This document shows positions 56,807-64,000 of a stretch of 64,000 nucleotides of DNA, piece by piece (positions within the stretch are counted from its first letter, which is position 1; the number at the start of each line of letters is the position of its first letter). Made by a program: the position numbers and the translations under genes. Under the pieces are notes generated by a model that was given only the letters and a program-made list of their open reading frames with translations, searched no databases and was not told where the DNA came from. Location of the stretch: contig NZ_JAFCLG010000003.1 in the NCBI RefSeq assembly GCF_018129685.1, positions 372,001 to 436,000 on the forward strand, in the 5' to 3' direction. This DNA is from Bradyrhizobium manausense. Its GTDB lineage: Bacteria > Pseudomonadota > Alphaproteobacteria > Rhizobiales > Xanthobacteraceae.

Positions 56807-57523
56807 ATGAGACCGAACGGCCGTCACACCGCCGGCGCAAGCCAGTTGCCCGCCCTCCGCGTGTGGGCGCTCTGCCTGCTCATGCTGTCAGCTGTTGCCA
56901 TGAGCCCGACTACCGCCAAGGCGGCGCCGACCCAAGCCGCTGCGACGACGCATGTCTACCTGCTCCGCGGCGTGCTCAACATCTTCTCGCTCGGGCTCGA
57001 CACGATCGGCGCCCGGCTCCAGGCGCAGGGCGTCCCGGTGACCGTCGCGAACTTCGTGTCCTGGTCCTCGCTCGCCGATGAAGCCGCGACCGAATACAGG
57101 GCCGGCCGGCTCAAGACCATCATCCTGGTCGGCCACTCCTCCGGTGCAACCGCGCTGCCTGACATGATCGCCAAGCTCAACCAGCTCGGCGTTCCCGTAA
57201 AGCTCGCGATCGGCCTCGACTCCGTCTTCAAGACCAAGCTGTCGACCGGTGCCGAGCGCTACATCAACATCTATATCGGCGACGGTCCGGGCGAACCCGT
57301 GCGCGCCGCGGCCGGCCTGCGGGGCAAGCTGGACAATGTCGACGTGCGCGGCAGCGGCGTCGGCCACATCACCATCGACAAGAACGAGGCGATCCAGCGC
57401 CGCGTCATTGCCGAGATCGATGCCGCGATCGCCCGCTCGCGCGCTCCGGCTGGACCCGTGGCCGAGCCTGGCGCCACCCCGCGAGCTGCGCGCTCGGCGG
57501 CGGCTGTGCCGGCACGGAACTGA
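56807..57523 (+). CDS. Exported alpha/beta hydrolase-like protein, copy 1 (no LysM)
   Basis: A 239-residue protein with a signal region (about residues 15-40, WALCLLMLSAVAM). The body begins VYLLRGVLNIFSLGLD and has the nucleophile elbow VGHSSGA, and a GHITIDKNEAIQRRVI segment supplying the histidine. A paralogue with the same order of motifs lies at 61192-62127. AGGGAAA lies six bases before the ATG. Probable periplasmic lipase or thioesterase; substrate unknown. Confidence 0.78.
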   Translation: MRPNGRHTAGASQLPALRVWALCLLMLSAVAMSPTTAKAAPTQAAATTHVYLLRGVLNIFSLGLDTIGARLQAQGVPVTVANFVSWSSLADEAATEYRAGRLKTIILVGHSSGATALPDMIAKLNQLGVPVKLAIGLDSVFKTKLSTGAERYINIYIGDGPGEPVRAAAGLRGKLDNVDVRGSGVGHITIDKNEAIQRRVIAEIDAAIARSRAPAGPVAEPGATPRAARSAAAVPARN

Positions 57524-57672
57524 GACCCGACGCCGGTAAGGGCTGACATGATCGAGCCGCCGCCGGCTTGATTGTCGACGGCGGCATGACCTTGTGCATG
57601 CGGGCTGCGGCCGGATGCGGGAAAGGCCGCCCGCGCTAGCGGCTGGCCCATCCGTACCCGGATAGCGACGAA

Positions 57673-58065
57673 TTATTTCTTCTCGGGCACCCAGGTGGTG
57701 CTTGCCTTGTCGTACTTGAAGCCCGGCGCTTCCTTGAGCGTGTCCTTCGTCTCGTCGATGGTGAGCCACCATTTGTCGTTCTTCTTGGCGGTCTTGACGG
57801 CGCTGAAGGGGACGATGACGTCCTTTTCGCCGGCACCCAGGAATCCGCCAACGCCGAGTACAAGCCCCGTGATCTTGCCGGACTTGTCAACGAGCACGTC
57901 GTCGACGTCGCCGATCTTGCTTTCCTTCGGGTCATAGACGGCCTGCTTGTAGTAGTTGGTCACCGTCCAGCTTTCCGTCGGTCCCGATTTCATCGTGGTC
58001 GTTGCTGCATGAGCAGCAGTGGCGGCGGCAAACGCGAGCGCACATGTGAGTACCAGCTTCTTCAT
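57673..58065 (-). CDS. Exported PRC-barrel domain protein
   Basis: A 130-residue protein. Signal peptide MKKLVLTCALAFAAATAAHA; a PRC-barrel core (KIGDVDDVLVDKSGKITGLVLGVGGFLGAG, split near residues 52-80) follows. AGGAG sits seven bases before the ATG at 58065. PRC-barrel proteins in this order often respond to stress; the role here is unknown. Confidence 0.85.
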   Translation of the reverse strand: MKKLVLTCALAFAAATAAHAATTTMKSGPTESWTVTNYYKQAVYDPKESKIGDVDDVLVDKSGKITGLVLGVGGFLGAGEKDVIVPFSAVKTAKKNDKWWLTIDETKDTLKEAPGFKYDKASTTWVPEKK

Positions 58066-58422
58066 TTTGATCTCCTCAACCAATCAATCGCGATGCCAAC
58101 AGGTGGTTGAAGCAAAGGTTCCTCGGAGGCGTTGTGGGGAACCTCGCGGACGATCCGGTGTTGTCACATCATGACAAAGAGACGAGCCATTGGCCCGATG
58201 GTTGTCCAGCCCGAACGCGTGTGGGCGGCCCAACCGATTGCCGAAACTGCGCCAGCCGAAACGTCGCAGCCGCGATCGATCCGTTTGAATGCGACGCGGG
58301 CCGGCTTGTTGCGGCAGCACGCACTCCGTATCCAGCGTGCTCTGCTTTCCGCTATAAGCGCCAAGGGCTCCGCGAAGGCATAGCCCGTTTTCCGGTGCAC
58401 CGTTGGTTCAGGACTGCAGTAC
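58066..58422. other. Divergent region with perfect inverted repeat TTGTCA-N5-TGACAA
   Basis: 357 bases. TTGTCACATCATGACAA at 58161-58177 is a perfect 6+5+6 inverted repeat and could be an operator. A small plus-strand frame (58171-58383, MTKRRAIGPMVV..) was considered but lacks a ribosome site; not annotated. Confidence 0.4.
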
Positions 58423-59412
58423 GTGAAAGAATTTCAGTGTCCGTCGTGCCGACAGCCCGTTTTGTTCGAGCACGTCGCATGCGCGAATTGTGGCACCCCG
58501 CTGGTGTTCGACGCGTCATGCATCGACATGAGAAAACTCGGGTTGAACCAGGCCTGCCGCAATCGGGAGATCATCGGCTGTAACTGGTGTGTCGAGGCTG
58601 TGGATTGGTATTGCAGATCCTGCAGCCTGACGCGCACGACCCCTGACCTCGGCAGCACGAGAAACATCATGCTCTGGCGGCGCATGGAGGAAGCCAAGCG
58701 CCGCCTTCTCTACGACCTCCGCCGCCTGCAACTCCCGCTCGTATCGCGCAGCGGCGCGCGGGTGGCATTCGACATTCTCTCCGACGAGGCCAATCCGATC
58801 CTGACGGGGCATCTTGCGGGGGTGATCACGCTCAATCTCGCGGAAGCTGACGACGTCGAGCGCGAGGCTCGTCGCGTCGCATTCCGGGAGCCTTACCGCA
58901 CCCTGCTCGGGCATTTCCGGCACGAGATCGGCCATTTCTACTGGGACCTGCTCGTCAACGGCACCGCTTTCCAGGCGCCGTTCAGGCTGATCTTCGGCGA
59001 CGAGACGCAGGATTATCAGGCCGCGATCAGCTCGTATTACGGTCGGACCGATCGTTCATACGACCCGCGCGGCTTCATCAGTGAATACGCGACGTCGCAT
59101 CCCTGGGAAGATTGGGCGGAGACCTTCGCGCATTTTCTCCACATCGTCGCGACGCTCGACTCGTTGGCCGGATTGCCTCTGTCCCTGGACGAGCGGGCCC
59201 GGCAGACCTTGACCGATCCGTATTTCGAGAGCGACTTCGAGGCGCTGCTGGCGTTGTGGATGCCGCTGTCCCGCGGCATCAACGAACTCAACCGGTCGCT
59301 TGGCATGAGCGACGCCTATCCGTTCGACATCTCGCCGGCGGTCAAGGGCAAGCTGCATCTCGTCCACATGGCGATCAGCGCGTTTCGCGATCAACGGAAG
59401 CTCGCGGCGTAG
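58423..59412 (+). CDS. Putative zinc-binding metallopeptidase with zinc-ribbon N-terminus
   Basis: A 329-residue protein starting at GTG. The N-terminal 70 residues contain nine cysteines in CxxC-type pairs (C6/C9, C20/C23, C45, C53/C56, C64/C67), a zinc ribbon. The catalytic motif HEIGH is at H167-H171 (GHFRHEIGHFYWDLL); a Glu in WEDWAETFAHF (E233) may be the third ligand. This matches the 'putative zinc-binding peptidase' family (DUF2248-like). Soluble, cytoplasmic. Substrate unknown. Confidence 0.85.
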   Translation: MKEFQCPSCRQPVLFEHVACANCGTPLVFDASCIDMRKLGLNQACRNREIIGCNWCVEAVDWYCRSCSLTRTTPDLGSTRNIMLWRRMEEAKRRLLYDLRRLQLPLVSRSGARVAFDILSDEANPILTGHLAGVITLNLAEADDVEREARRVAFREPYRTLLGHFRHEIGHFYWDLLVNGTAFQAPFRLIFGDETQDYQAAISSYYGRTDRSYDPRGFISEYATSHPWEDWAETFAHFLHIVATLDSLAGLPLSLDERARQTLTDPYFESDFEALLALWMPLSRGINELNRSLGMSDAYPFDISPAVKGKLHLVHMAISAFRDQRKLAA

Positions 59413-59433
59413 CGCGGCAGCGGGCAGTTCTCG

Positions 59434-60285
59434 CTAGGCCAGGAAAGCGCGGATGGCGTCCGCGATCTCCGTTGCATGCGTCTCCAGCGCGAAATGTCCG
59501 GTGTCGAGGAACTTCACGACCGCGTTCGGATTGTCCCGCTTGTACGCTTCCGCGCCGGGCGGAATGAAGAACGGATCGTTCTTGCCCCAGATCGCGAGGA
59601 GAGGCGGCTTGTGCTCGCGGAAATAGGCCTGGAAGGCAGGATAGAGCGCAACGTTGCTCTTGTAGTCGCCGATCAGATCGAGCTGCACCTCGTCGGAGCC
59701 CGGCCGCGCCAGATAGAAATTGTCGAGGTTCTGACCGTCCGGTGAGACCAGCGCCGTATCGGGAACGCCGTGCGTGTACTGCCAGCGTGTCGCCTCCGGC
59801 GTCTGCATGGCGCGCAATGCCTCGCGATTGGTCGGTGATGGATCCTGCCAATAGGTTCTGATCGGACCCCAATCGTCGCTCAGCCCCTCCTCATAGGCGT
59901 TGCCGTTCTGCGAGATGATGGCCGCGATGCGTTCGGGATGGCTGAGCGCCAACCGGAAGCCTGTCGGCGCGCCGTAGTCGAAGACGTAGGTCGCAAAGCG
60001 GTCGAAGCCGATCACCTCGGTGAAGCGCTCGATCACGCGCGCGATGTTGTCGAAGGTGTAACGGAAGGTTTCGCGTGGAGGCATGTCGGATTGGCCGAAA
60101 CCGGGAAGGTCGGGCGCGACGATGTGAAACTTGTCGGCGAGCAGCGGAATGAGGTCGCGGAACATGTGCCCCGCGCTCGGAAAGCCGTGTAGCAGCAGAA
60201 GCTTCGGCGCACCGGCGCGACCGGCCTCGCGATAGAACACCTTGAAGCCATCGACATCAGCGGTGCAGTAGGTGGTCGGGGTCAT
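59434..60285 (-). CDS. Alpha/beta hydrolase of haloalkane dehalogenase/epoxide hydrolase type
   Basis: A 283-residue cytoplasmic hydrolase. HGFPSAGHMFRDL (residues 33-45) forms the oxyanion side; the nucleophile position is an aspartate, D103 in YVFDYGAPTG, which points to a dehalogenase or epoxide hydrolase type of chemistry rather than an esterase. The C-terminal DTGHFALE gives the histidine. ATG 60285 is chosen since GGAG lies seven bases upstream; ATG 60297 lacks this. It is divergent from the CGNR regulator gene and probably controlled by it. Confidence 0.85.
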   Translation of the reverse strand: MTPTTYCTADVDGFKVFYREAGRAGAPKLLLLHGFPSAGHMFRDLIPLLADKFHIVAPDLPGFGQSDMPPRETFRYTFDNIARVIERFTEVIGFDRFATYVFDYGAPTGFRLALSHPERIAAIISQNGNAYEEGLSDDWGPIRTYWQDPSPTNREALRAMQTPEATRWQYTHGVPDTALVSPDGQNLDNFYLARPGSDEVQLDLIGDYKSNVALYPAFQAYFREHKPPLLAIWGKNDPFFIPPGAEAYKRDNPNAVVKFLDTGHFALETHATEIADAIRAFLA

Positions 60286-60301
60286 GACCGTCTCCATAAA
60301 G

Positions 60302-60375
60302 AGTAACCTGTTAAAAGACAAAAATAGGGTTACGTCTCTGTGCGTAACTTGTCAAATGCTATTTTAGAGGTTACT
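60302..60375. promoter_or_regulatory. Nested inverted-repeat operator candidate
   Basis: AGTAACCT (60302-60309) and AGGTTACT (60368-60375) form an exact outer inverted repeat; GGTTACG (60328-60334) and CGTAAC (60343-60348) an inner one. Four related half-sites in the divergent promoter between the hydrolase and CGNR genes suggest a dimeric regulator with DNA looping. Confidence 0.55.
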
Positions 60376-60411
60376 AAGCCATGTTGGCCTCGGACCCTTC
60401 AGAGACCGTTT

Positions 60412-61029
60412 ATGGAAAAACCACCCGCTCCGTTCATCGCAGACTCGCCCGGCCTCGATTTCCTCAACTCCGTCGCGACGCCGGTCGATACCCCCGTCGA
60501 CTGGCTCGACGACGGCGATGGCCTGATCGACTGGCTCGCCCAGGCGAAGCTGGTGCCGGCGGATGAGCTGCGCGGGATGAAGGCGCGGGCGACGTCGGGC
60601 GAACTGGACAAGGTCGCGGATCAGGCACGGGCGTTGCGCGAATGGTTCAGGGCCTTCGTAAGCAAGCATGCGGGCCGTCCGCTGACGGCGGCGGCACTCG
60701 GAGAGCTTGGTCCGTTGAATGGTCTGCTTGAGCGCGACGAGACATTCAGTCGGATCGAGCCCGGACATCATGATGGCCGTGCGCTGTCGCTTCAGGTGAA
60801 GCGGCGCTGGCGATCGCCGGAAGCTTTGTTGCTGCCGGTTGCTGAAGCGATGGCCAAGTTCGTCTGCGAGGAGGACTTCTCCGACGTGAAGGCATGTGAG
60901 GGCCATAACTGCACGATGCTGTTCGCCGACCACACCCGCCGGCGCGCGCGGCGATGGTGCATCATGGCGGTGTGCGGAAATCGCGCCAAGCAGGCCGCAC
61001 ACCGCAACCGGCTCAAGAGCAAGCAGTAG
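60412..61029 (+). CDS. CGNR zinc-finger regulator (ABATE domain)
   Basis: A 205-residue protein. N-terminal ABATE-type domain (SPGLDFLNSVATPVDTP), C-terminal CGNR zinc finger (CEGHNCTMLFADHTRRR, WCIMAVCGNRAKQAAHR) that carries the family's four cysteines. Such proteins are predicted stress-response or catabolic regulators. Divergent from the dehalogenase-like hydrolase; very likely its regulator, acting at the nested inverted repeats. Confidence 0.88.
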   Translation: MEKPPAPFIADSPGLDFLNSVATPVDTPVDWLDDGDGLIDWLAQAKLVPADELRGMKARATSGELDKVADQARALREWFRAFVSKHAGRPLTAAALGELGPLNGLLERDETFSRIEPGHHDGRALSLQVKRRWRSPEALLLPVAEAMAKFVCEEDFSDVKACEGHNCTMLFADHTRRRARRWCIMAVCGNRAKQAAHRNRLKSKQ

Positions 61030-61191
61030 CCGGATCGACTCGGAGTCCACAACGTGGCAAGAGGTGAGGATATGGCGACCCGGGCTTGACCGGGGCAATT
61101 CGTCGCCTCCGTGCCCCAAATTCCGCCCAATCGGGGGTCACTAAGCGCCGGAATGGGGCCGGTTGCCCCCGTGGCGGGACTGCGGGACTTG

Positions 61192-62127
61192 ATGATTGAT
61201 CAAAGGCGACTTGTGGTGTTGGCAGCGGTCGCGCTGCTCGCCTTGAACCCCGGTCTGGCTGCAGCCTCGCCTGCCAAGCCGAAGCCGGCCGTAGCGCCAG
61301 CTGTCGCGCCGCCGCCTCCTGCGCCGCCGGCCGAGCCGTTGCCGCCGCCGAAGATCTATCTGTTTCGCGGCGCGATGGGGCCGATCTTCTCGACCGGCAT
61401 GGACCGGCTTAGCGAGAAGCTGACCAAGGCCGGCTTCTCGGCCGACGTCTACGAATTCACCATCTGCCGCTTCATCGGCAACCGGGCTATCGCCAGCTAC
61501 AAGGAATCGCCGGCGCCGATCGTGCTGATCGGCCATTCCATGGGCGGGCTGTGCTCGGTCCTCATTTCCGAGATGGCGGCCAAGGAGAACGTTCCGATCA
61601 GCCTCGTCGTCGCCATCGATCCTGCCCATGCGACCGACGACGTGCCGCTCAACGTCGAACGCTTCATCAACATCTTCCTCTCCGACAGCGTGCTTGGCGG
61701 CGGCGACGTGGTGGCCGTACCCGGTTTTCGCGGCCATTACGCAAGCTACGACCTGAAACTGAACAGCCGCGTCTCGCATATCAACATCGAAAAGTCGGAC
61801 GACATCCACCGCCAGATCGTCGAGATGGTGACGCAGCTTCCGCGCATCCAGCTGCAGACCCAGGCCGACGCAGTGCCGCTGCGTTACCAGGTCCCCGGAG
61901 ACACGTTGGTCGAATTGTGGGACAGCGGCGTGCGCATACCGGTGCGTGCCGGCGACACCATGGAGAGCATCGCAGCGACCCATCGCGTGCCGGTCTGGAC
62001 AATCGCTCAAAGTAATTCGCTTACGGAAAACGCAACGCTCACGCCTGGCCAGTCCATCGTTGTCCCGCGGCACTTGACGCCGCCTGAGCCGGTCGCGGCA
62101 ATGGCCCCTCCACCGGGCCGACGATGA
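61192..62127 (+). CDS. Exported alpha/beta hydrolase-like protein with C-terminal LysM
   Basis: A 311-residue paralogue of the gene at 56807. A signal peptide (RLVVLAAVALLALNPGLAAA) is followed by a Pro/Ala-rich linker and the hydrolase body IYLFRGAMGPIFSTGMDRL, nucleophile elbow GHSMGG, and VSHINIEKSDDIHRQIV. The C-terminal LysM domain (VRAGDTMESIAATHRVPV to LTPGQSIVVP) binds peptidoglycan or chitin-like glycans, so the enzyme acts in the cell wall. A weak ribosome site precedes the ATG at 61192. Confidence 0.8.
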   Translation: MIDQRRLVVLAAVALLALNPGLAAASPAKPKPAVAPAVAPPPPAPPAEPLPPPKIYLFRGAMGPIFSTGMDRLSEKLTKAGFSADVYEFTICRFIGNRAIASYKESPAPIVLIGHSMGGLCSVLISEMAAKENVPISLVVAIDPAHATDDVPLNVERFINIFLSDSVLGGGDVVAVPGFRGHYASYDLKLNSRVSHINIEKSDDIHRQIVEMVTQLPRIQLQTQADAVPLRYQVPGDTLVELWDSGVRIPVRAGDTMESIAATHRVPVWTIAQSNSLTENATLTPGQSIVVPRHLTPPEPVAAMAPPPGRR

Positions 62128-62197
62128 GGATGTAGCGGCTGGAATGGCCAGGATAGCAATCGCCTGACGCAGAATGCCGATCCCGGCCTTGTGCTTT

Positions 62198-62470
62198 TCA
62201 TTCAGGCATTCGATGTCGTGGTGGCCATTTTGGCGGCGCCGTCTGACCGACAGAGTGCGAGCCCGGTCCGGAAGCCTGGCTGGCCGACCTCAAGGCTGCG
62301 GCGAGAAGCGACAAAAACAGCGCCCGTTCAGCCGCATATTTAGCCGCCGGCCGGCCCCTTTCAAAGCCGTGCATGACTAGGCGTCCTTCGGTCGTACAAA
62401 CGCGCCAACGCCACGTCCTGCGTCCGCATCGGTTCACGAACATCTCGAATGTGGAAAAAGTATCAGTCAT
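62198..62470 (-). CDS. Small conserved-looking protein of unknown function
   Basis: A 90-residue protein starting MTDTFSTFEMFVNRCGRRTW. The pattern FVNRCGRRTWRWRVCTTEG is one I recall from short Bradyrhizobium proteins. A GTG start at 62497 would overlap the upstream gene's stop by GTGA; the ATG at 62470 is used. C-terminal part is low complexity. No function known. Codon use is mixed, so confidence is moderate. Confidence 0.5.
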   Translation of the reverse strand: MTDTFSTFEMFVNRCGRRTWRWRVCTTEGRLVMHGFERGRPAAKYAAERALFLSLLAAALRSASQASGPGSHSVGQTAPPKWPPRHRMPE

Positions 62471-62493
62471 CTCGATCAGCTGTGACTGCTCGC

Positions 62494-62712
62494 TCACAGG
62501 AGCGCGGTTGAGCTCTCAGTCGCCCTGTTTGGAGTCTGAAAGGCAACCGGAAAGGTGGAAGCGGCCACATTCTCGATCGCCGCGCGCTCTTCAGACAGGC
62601 GTCTCTCGATGAAGCGCCGTTCGAAATCGGTGAGCTCGGTGTTGAGCAGCCGCTGGTAGCGGCTGATATTGTTGCGGTGCGCGCGCAACAAGGCCAGCTT
62701 TTCATCAATCAT
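62494..62712 (-). CDS. Small helical protein of unknown function
   Basis: A 72-residue protein starting MIDEKLALLRAHRNNISRY, strongly helical and charged (LNTELTDFERRFIERRLSEER). It looks like a short coiled-coil protein common in rhizobia. Just upstream lies another small gene (28 bp gap) and then Hsp20, all on the same strand, so it may belong to a stress-induced unit. Confidence 0.65.
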   Translation of the reverse strand: MIDEKLALLRAHRNNISRYQRLLNTELTDFERRFIERRLSEERAAIENVAASTFPVAFQTPNRATESSTALL

Positions 62713-62740
62713 GGTCGTGATCCCGTCGGCCTATTGTTGC

Positions 62741-63061
62741 CTAGGCTGCTGCGAGGCCGGTTCGCGAGACGGATCGCGTGCGAACCGACGTGCCGCCCGG
62801 AGGGCCTTTCGGATGATGGTCGAGCGCCGCCAGTGCTTCGAGGATCTCGTCGATCGTGACGGTCTTGTCCGATCCAGCGAGTTCTCTCAGCGCCGGGTTC
62901 GATGTGGCGCTGGCCGCGTCCGATGCCCACGAGGCGAGAATTGCGCGCTTCGTACCGATCGACAGCGTCGGATCCGCGACAACATCGCGGGGATGATCGT
63001 AGACGGAGCTGGGGTGCAATATTGCGTTCAGGTCGACGATGTTGTCGGTACGATCGATCAT
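62741..63061 (-). CDS. Small protein of unknown function downstream of Hsp20
   Basis: A 106-residue soluble protein starting MIDRTDNIVDLNAIL. AGGAGG lies seven bases before the ATG at 63061, a strong ribosome site. Contains SIGTKRAILASWASDA; acidic to neutral, mixed helix. No domain recognised. The same strand and 120 bp distance from Hsp20 suggest co-expression. A hairpin in the gap (63130-63157) may attenuate read-through. Confidence 0.75.
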   Translation of the reverse strand: MIDRTDNIVDLNAILHPSSVYDHPRDVVADPTLSIGTKRAILASWASDAASATSNPALRELAGSDKTVTIDEILEALAALDHHPKGPPGGTSVRTRSVSRTGLAAA

Positions 63062-63129
63062 GAGAGGTCCTCCTTCTCCTTTCGCTGAAACCTCTTGCTG
63101 ATATTGCATGCGAGTTCGCGGACGACGGC

Positions 63130-63157
63130 TGCTCTCGCCCCGAATTGAGCGAGAGCA
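63130..63157 (-). terminator. Hairpin between hsp20 and the next gene
   Basis: TGCTCTCGC (63149-63157 read on the minus strand) and GCGAGAGCA (63130-63138) form a 9 bp stem with a 10-base loop. No T run, so a processing or attenuation site rather than a full terminator. Confidence 0.35.
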
Positions 63158-63181
63158 AGATGCGCCACCGGCAGTCGGGAT

Positions 63182-63637
63182 TTAGGCAGCCTTCCCCTCG
63201 AGTTGATGGAGAGAGCCGGCCGGCGCGCCGGAGATCGCAATTCGCCTGGGCTTCATGGCTTCAGGAATTTCCCGGATCAGCTCGATCTTGAGCAAGCCAT
63301 CCTCGAATGCGGCGCCTCGCACCTGAACATAGTCCGCCAGGTTGAACTGCCGCTTGAAAGGCCGGGCGGAAATGCCCCGGTAGAGGTATTCGCATTTGGC
63401 TTCGTCCGGCTTGCTTCCCTCGACGATGACCGCATTCTGTTCGGCCGTCACCGAGATCTCGGCGGGAGAAAAGCCAGCAAGCGCGAGTGAGATCTGATAG
63501 CGATCCTCGCCGACGCGTTCGATGTTGTAAGGGGGATAATTGTCCTCGTTGGCACGTTGTGCCGATTCAACAAGGTCGAAGAGGCGATCGAATCCAATGG
63601 TCGAACGCCAGAGGGGAGAGAAGTCGTAGGTGCGCAT
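63182..63637 (-). CDS. Small heat shock protein (Hsp20/IbpA class)
   Basis: A 151-residue ATP-independent chaperone that holds unfolding proteins. The N-terminus MRTYDFSPLWRSTIGFDRLFDL is typical of class A rhizobial sHsps; the alpha-crystallin domain spans residues 35-125, with YQISLALAGFSPAEI and DGLLKIELIREIPE. The start is the ATG at 63637, eight bases after GGAGG; two ATGs just upstream lie too near the ribosome site. Expression is probably under a ROSE thermometer in the leader. Confidence 0.93.
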   Translation of the reverse strand: MRTYDFSPLWRSTIGFDRLFDLVESAQRANEDNYPPYNIERVGEDRYQISLALAGFSPAEISVTAEQNAVIVEGSKPDEAKCEYLYRGISARPFKRQFNLADYVQVRGAAFEDGLLKIELIREIPEAMKPRRIAISGAPAGSLHQLEGKAA

Positions 63638-63746
63638 AGCCATATCCTCCATGGAGCAAAATGGATACGAGCGGCACCGGACACGACCGGTGCCCGTCTC
63701 AGTCTGTCCCGACCCATCAGGCATCGGGGTGCTACCTCTCGGCAGC
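63638..63746 (-). ncRNA. Predicted ROSE RNA thermometer in the hsp20 5' leader
   Basis: A leader of about 109 bases that forms three hairpins: CTCGGC/GCCGAG, GGCACCGG/CCGGTGCC, and a last stem hiding the ribosome site. In the last, CGTATCC (63663-63669) pairs with GGATATG (63641-63647), and the conserved UUGCU faces AGGAU with the G-G and U-U oppositions known from ROSE elements. Heat would open it and free GGAGG. Predicted from sequence. Confidence 0.75.
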
Positions 63747-63752
63747 AGCCGA

Positions 63753-63781
63753 GAAATAAAAAAACGCGGTTTTGGTTTCAA
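63753..63781 (-). promoter_or_regulatory. hsp20 promoter, sigma-70-like
   Basis: TTGAAA (63776-63781) and TATTTC (63753-63758) on the minus strand with a 17-base spacer. ROSE-controlled genes in Bradyrhizobium use housekeeping-type promoters, which fits. The preceding C (CTTGAAA) also permits an RpoH reading. Confidence 0.6.
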
Positions 63782-63892
63782 GAGGGGAGACGCAAATTTT
63801 TGAGGTCCCGGCCGCGCCGGCCGTCGACGTCTCCGAGAGCGCCAAGGCCTATGAACTCCCGGCCGAACTCCGGACGCGGCGCAGGGGGCGCC

Positions 63893-63924
63893 TGCCGGCA
63901 ATGTCAGGCGCCCTCTATGGCCGG
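63893..63924. terminator. Hairpin at the right edge
   Basis: GGGCGCCTG and CAGGCGCCC arms around CCGGCAATGT. It is likely a terminator for a minus-strand gene entering from the right (stop at 63974). Confidence 0.4.
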
Positions 63925-63973
63925 CATCGTCATCGGAGGCGCCGTCGTGGCGCCGCTCTTGCCGACCGGTCGC

Positions 63974-64000
63974 TTACAGGTTCGAGCCGTGGATGGCGTC
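63974..64000 (-). CDS. Possible C-terminal end of a gene cut by the window edge
   Basis: The last 27 bases read on the minus strand as DAIHGSNL followed by TAA. With the hairpin just downstream (63893-63924), this could be the 3' end of a gene whose body lies outside. Too short to identify. Confidence 0.3.
   Translation of the reverse strand, partial: DAIHGSNL

Noticed and set aside
58132..58383. An 83-codon frame upstream of the zinc peptidase
   Set aside because: No ribosome site for any of its ATGs, low-complexity sequence; it could be a remnant but support is insufficient.
61066..61100. GGCGACCCGGGCTTGACCGGGGC as a further copy of the 18282 repeat
   Set aside because: Only about 25 bases match and the second arm is missing; at most a decayed remnant.

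Overview
The window is a high-GC, gene-dense alphaproteobacterial chromosome segment, most likely Bradyrhizobium or a close Nitrobacteraceae relative. This rests on the order of its cell-wall and division genes, a meso-DAP type MurE, a long FtsZ with an Ala/Pro/Gln-rich linker, a small heat-shock gene behind what looks like a ROSE RNA thermometer, an Flp-type pilin, and many long intergenic palindromes of the kind common in Bradyrhizobium. The genus is an inference; no 16S or marker comparison could be run.

Layout. 1-8.7 kb: accessory and housekeeping genes (MATE exporter fragment, TauE/SafE permease, MocR-type regulator beside a DUF983 gene, an alpha/beta hydrolase, the RNase P RNA on the minus strand, two tandem YCII/DGPF genes feeding into an ECF sigma factor, and an AmpD-like amidase). 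9.1-29.3 kb: a nearly complete division and cell wall cluster, rsmH-ftsL-ftsI-murE-murF-mraY-murD-(134 aa orphan)-ftsW-murG-murC-(84 aa orphan)-murB-ddl-ftsQ-ftsA-ftsZ, closed by a strong terminator. mraZ is not in front of rsmH. 29.6-35.7 kb: lpxC, bamD, recN, ligA, linking lipid A synthesis, outer-membrane assembly and DNA repair. 35.8-46.5 kb: Bcr/CflA transporter, M24 aminopeptidase, prmA, an Flp pilin with its own terminator, a region dense in DnaA-box-like TCCAC words, a PYROXD2-like oxidoreductase, a fused MFS/spermidine-synthase-like protein, a GDPD. 46.5-62.1 kb: mostly exported proteins, including a TPR-CHAT protein, a divergent M28-like protein lacking the usual metal ligands, an L,D-transpeptidase, a secreted protein with a possible His/Cys caspase-like dyad, an ABC-2 exporter, two paralogous alpha/beta hydrolases (one with LysM), a PRC-barrel protein, a zinc peptidase, and a dehalogenase-like hydrolase divergent from a CGNR regulator. 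62.2-64 kb: Hsp20 and small Bradyrhizobium-type proteins.

How the genes work together. The central block makes UDP-MurNAc-pentapeptide (MurC, MurB, MurD, MurE, Ddl, MurF), lipid I and II (MraY, MurG), polymerises and cross-links septal wall (FtsW, FtsI) and builds the ring (FtsQ, FtsL, FtsA, FtsZ). Most genes overlap by ATGA or follow closely, but four junctions (orphan/ftsW, ftsW/murG, murG/murC, murB/ddl) carry long palindromes of four different families. The most interesting novelties are the two small orphan genes built into the cluster by ATGA/GTGA overlaps, the ECF promoter pair in front of duplicated YCII genes, the predicted ROSE element, the secreted clan-CD-like proteins, and several symmetric operator candidates. 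All family names come from reading the protein sequences; no database search was possible.
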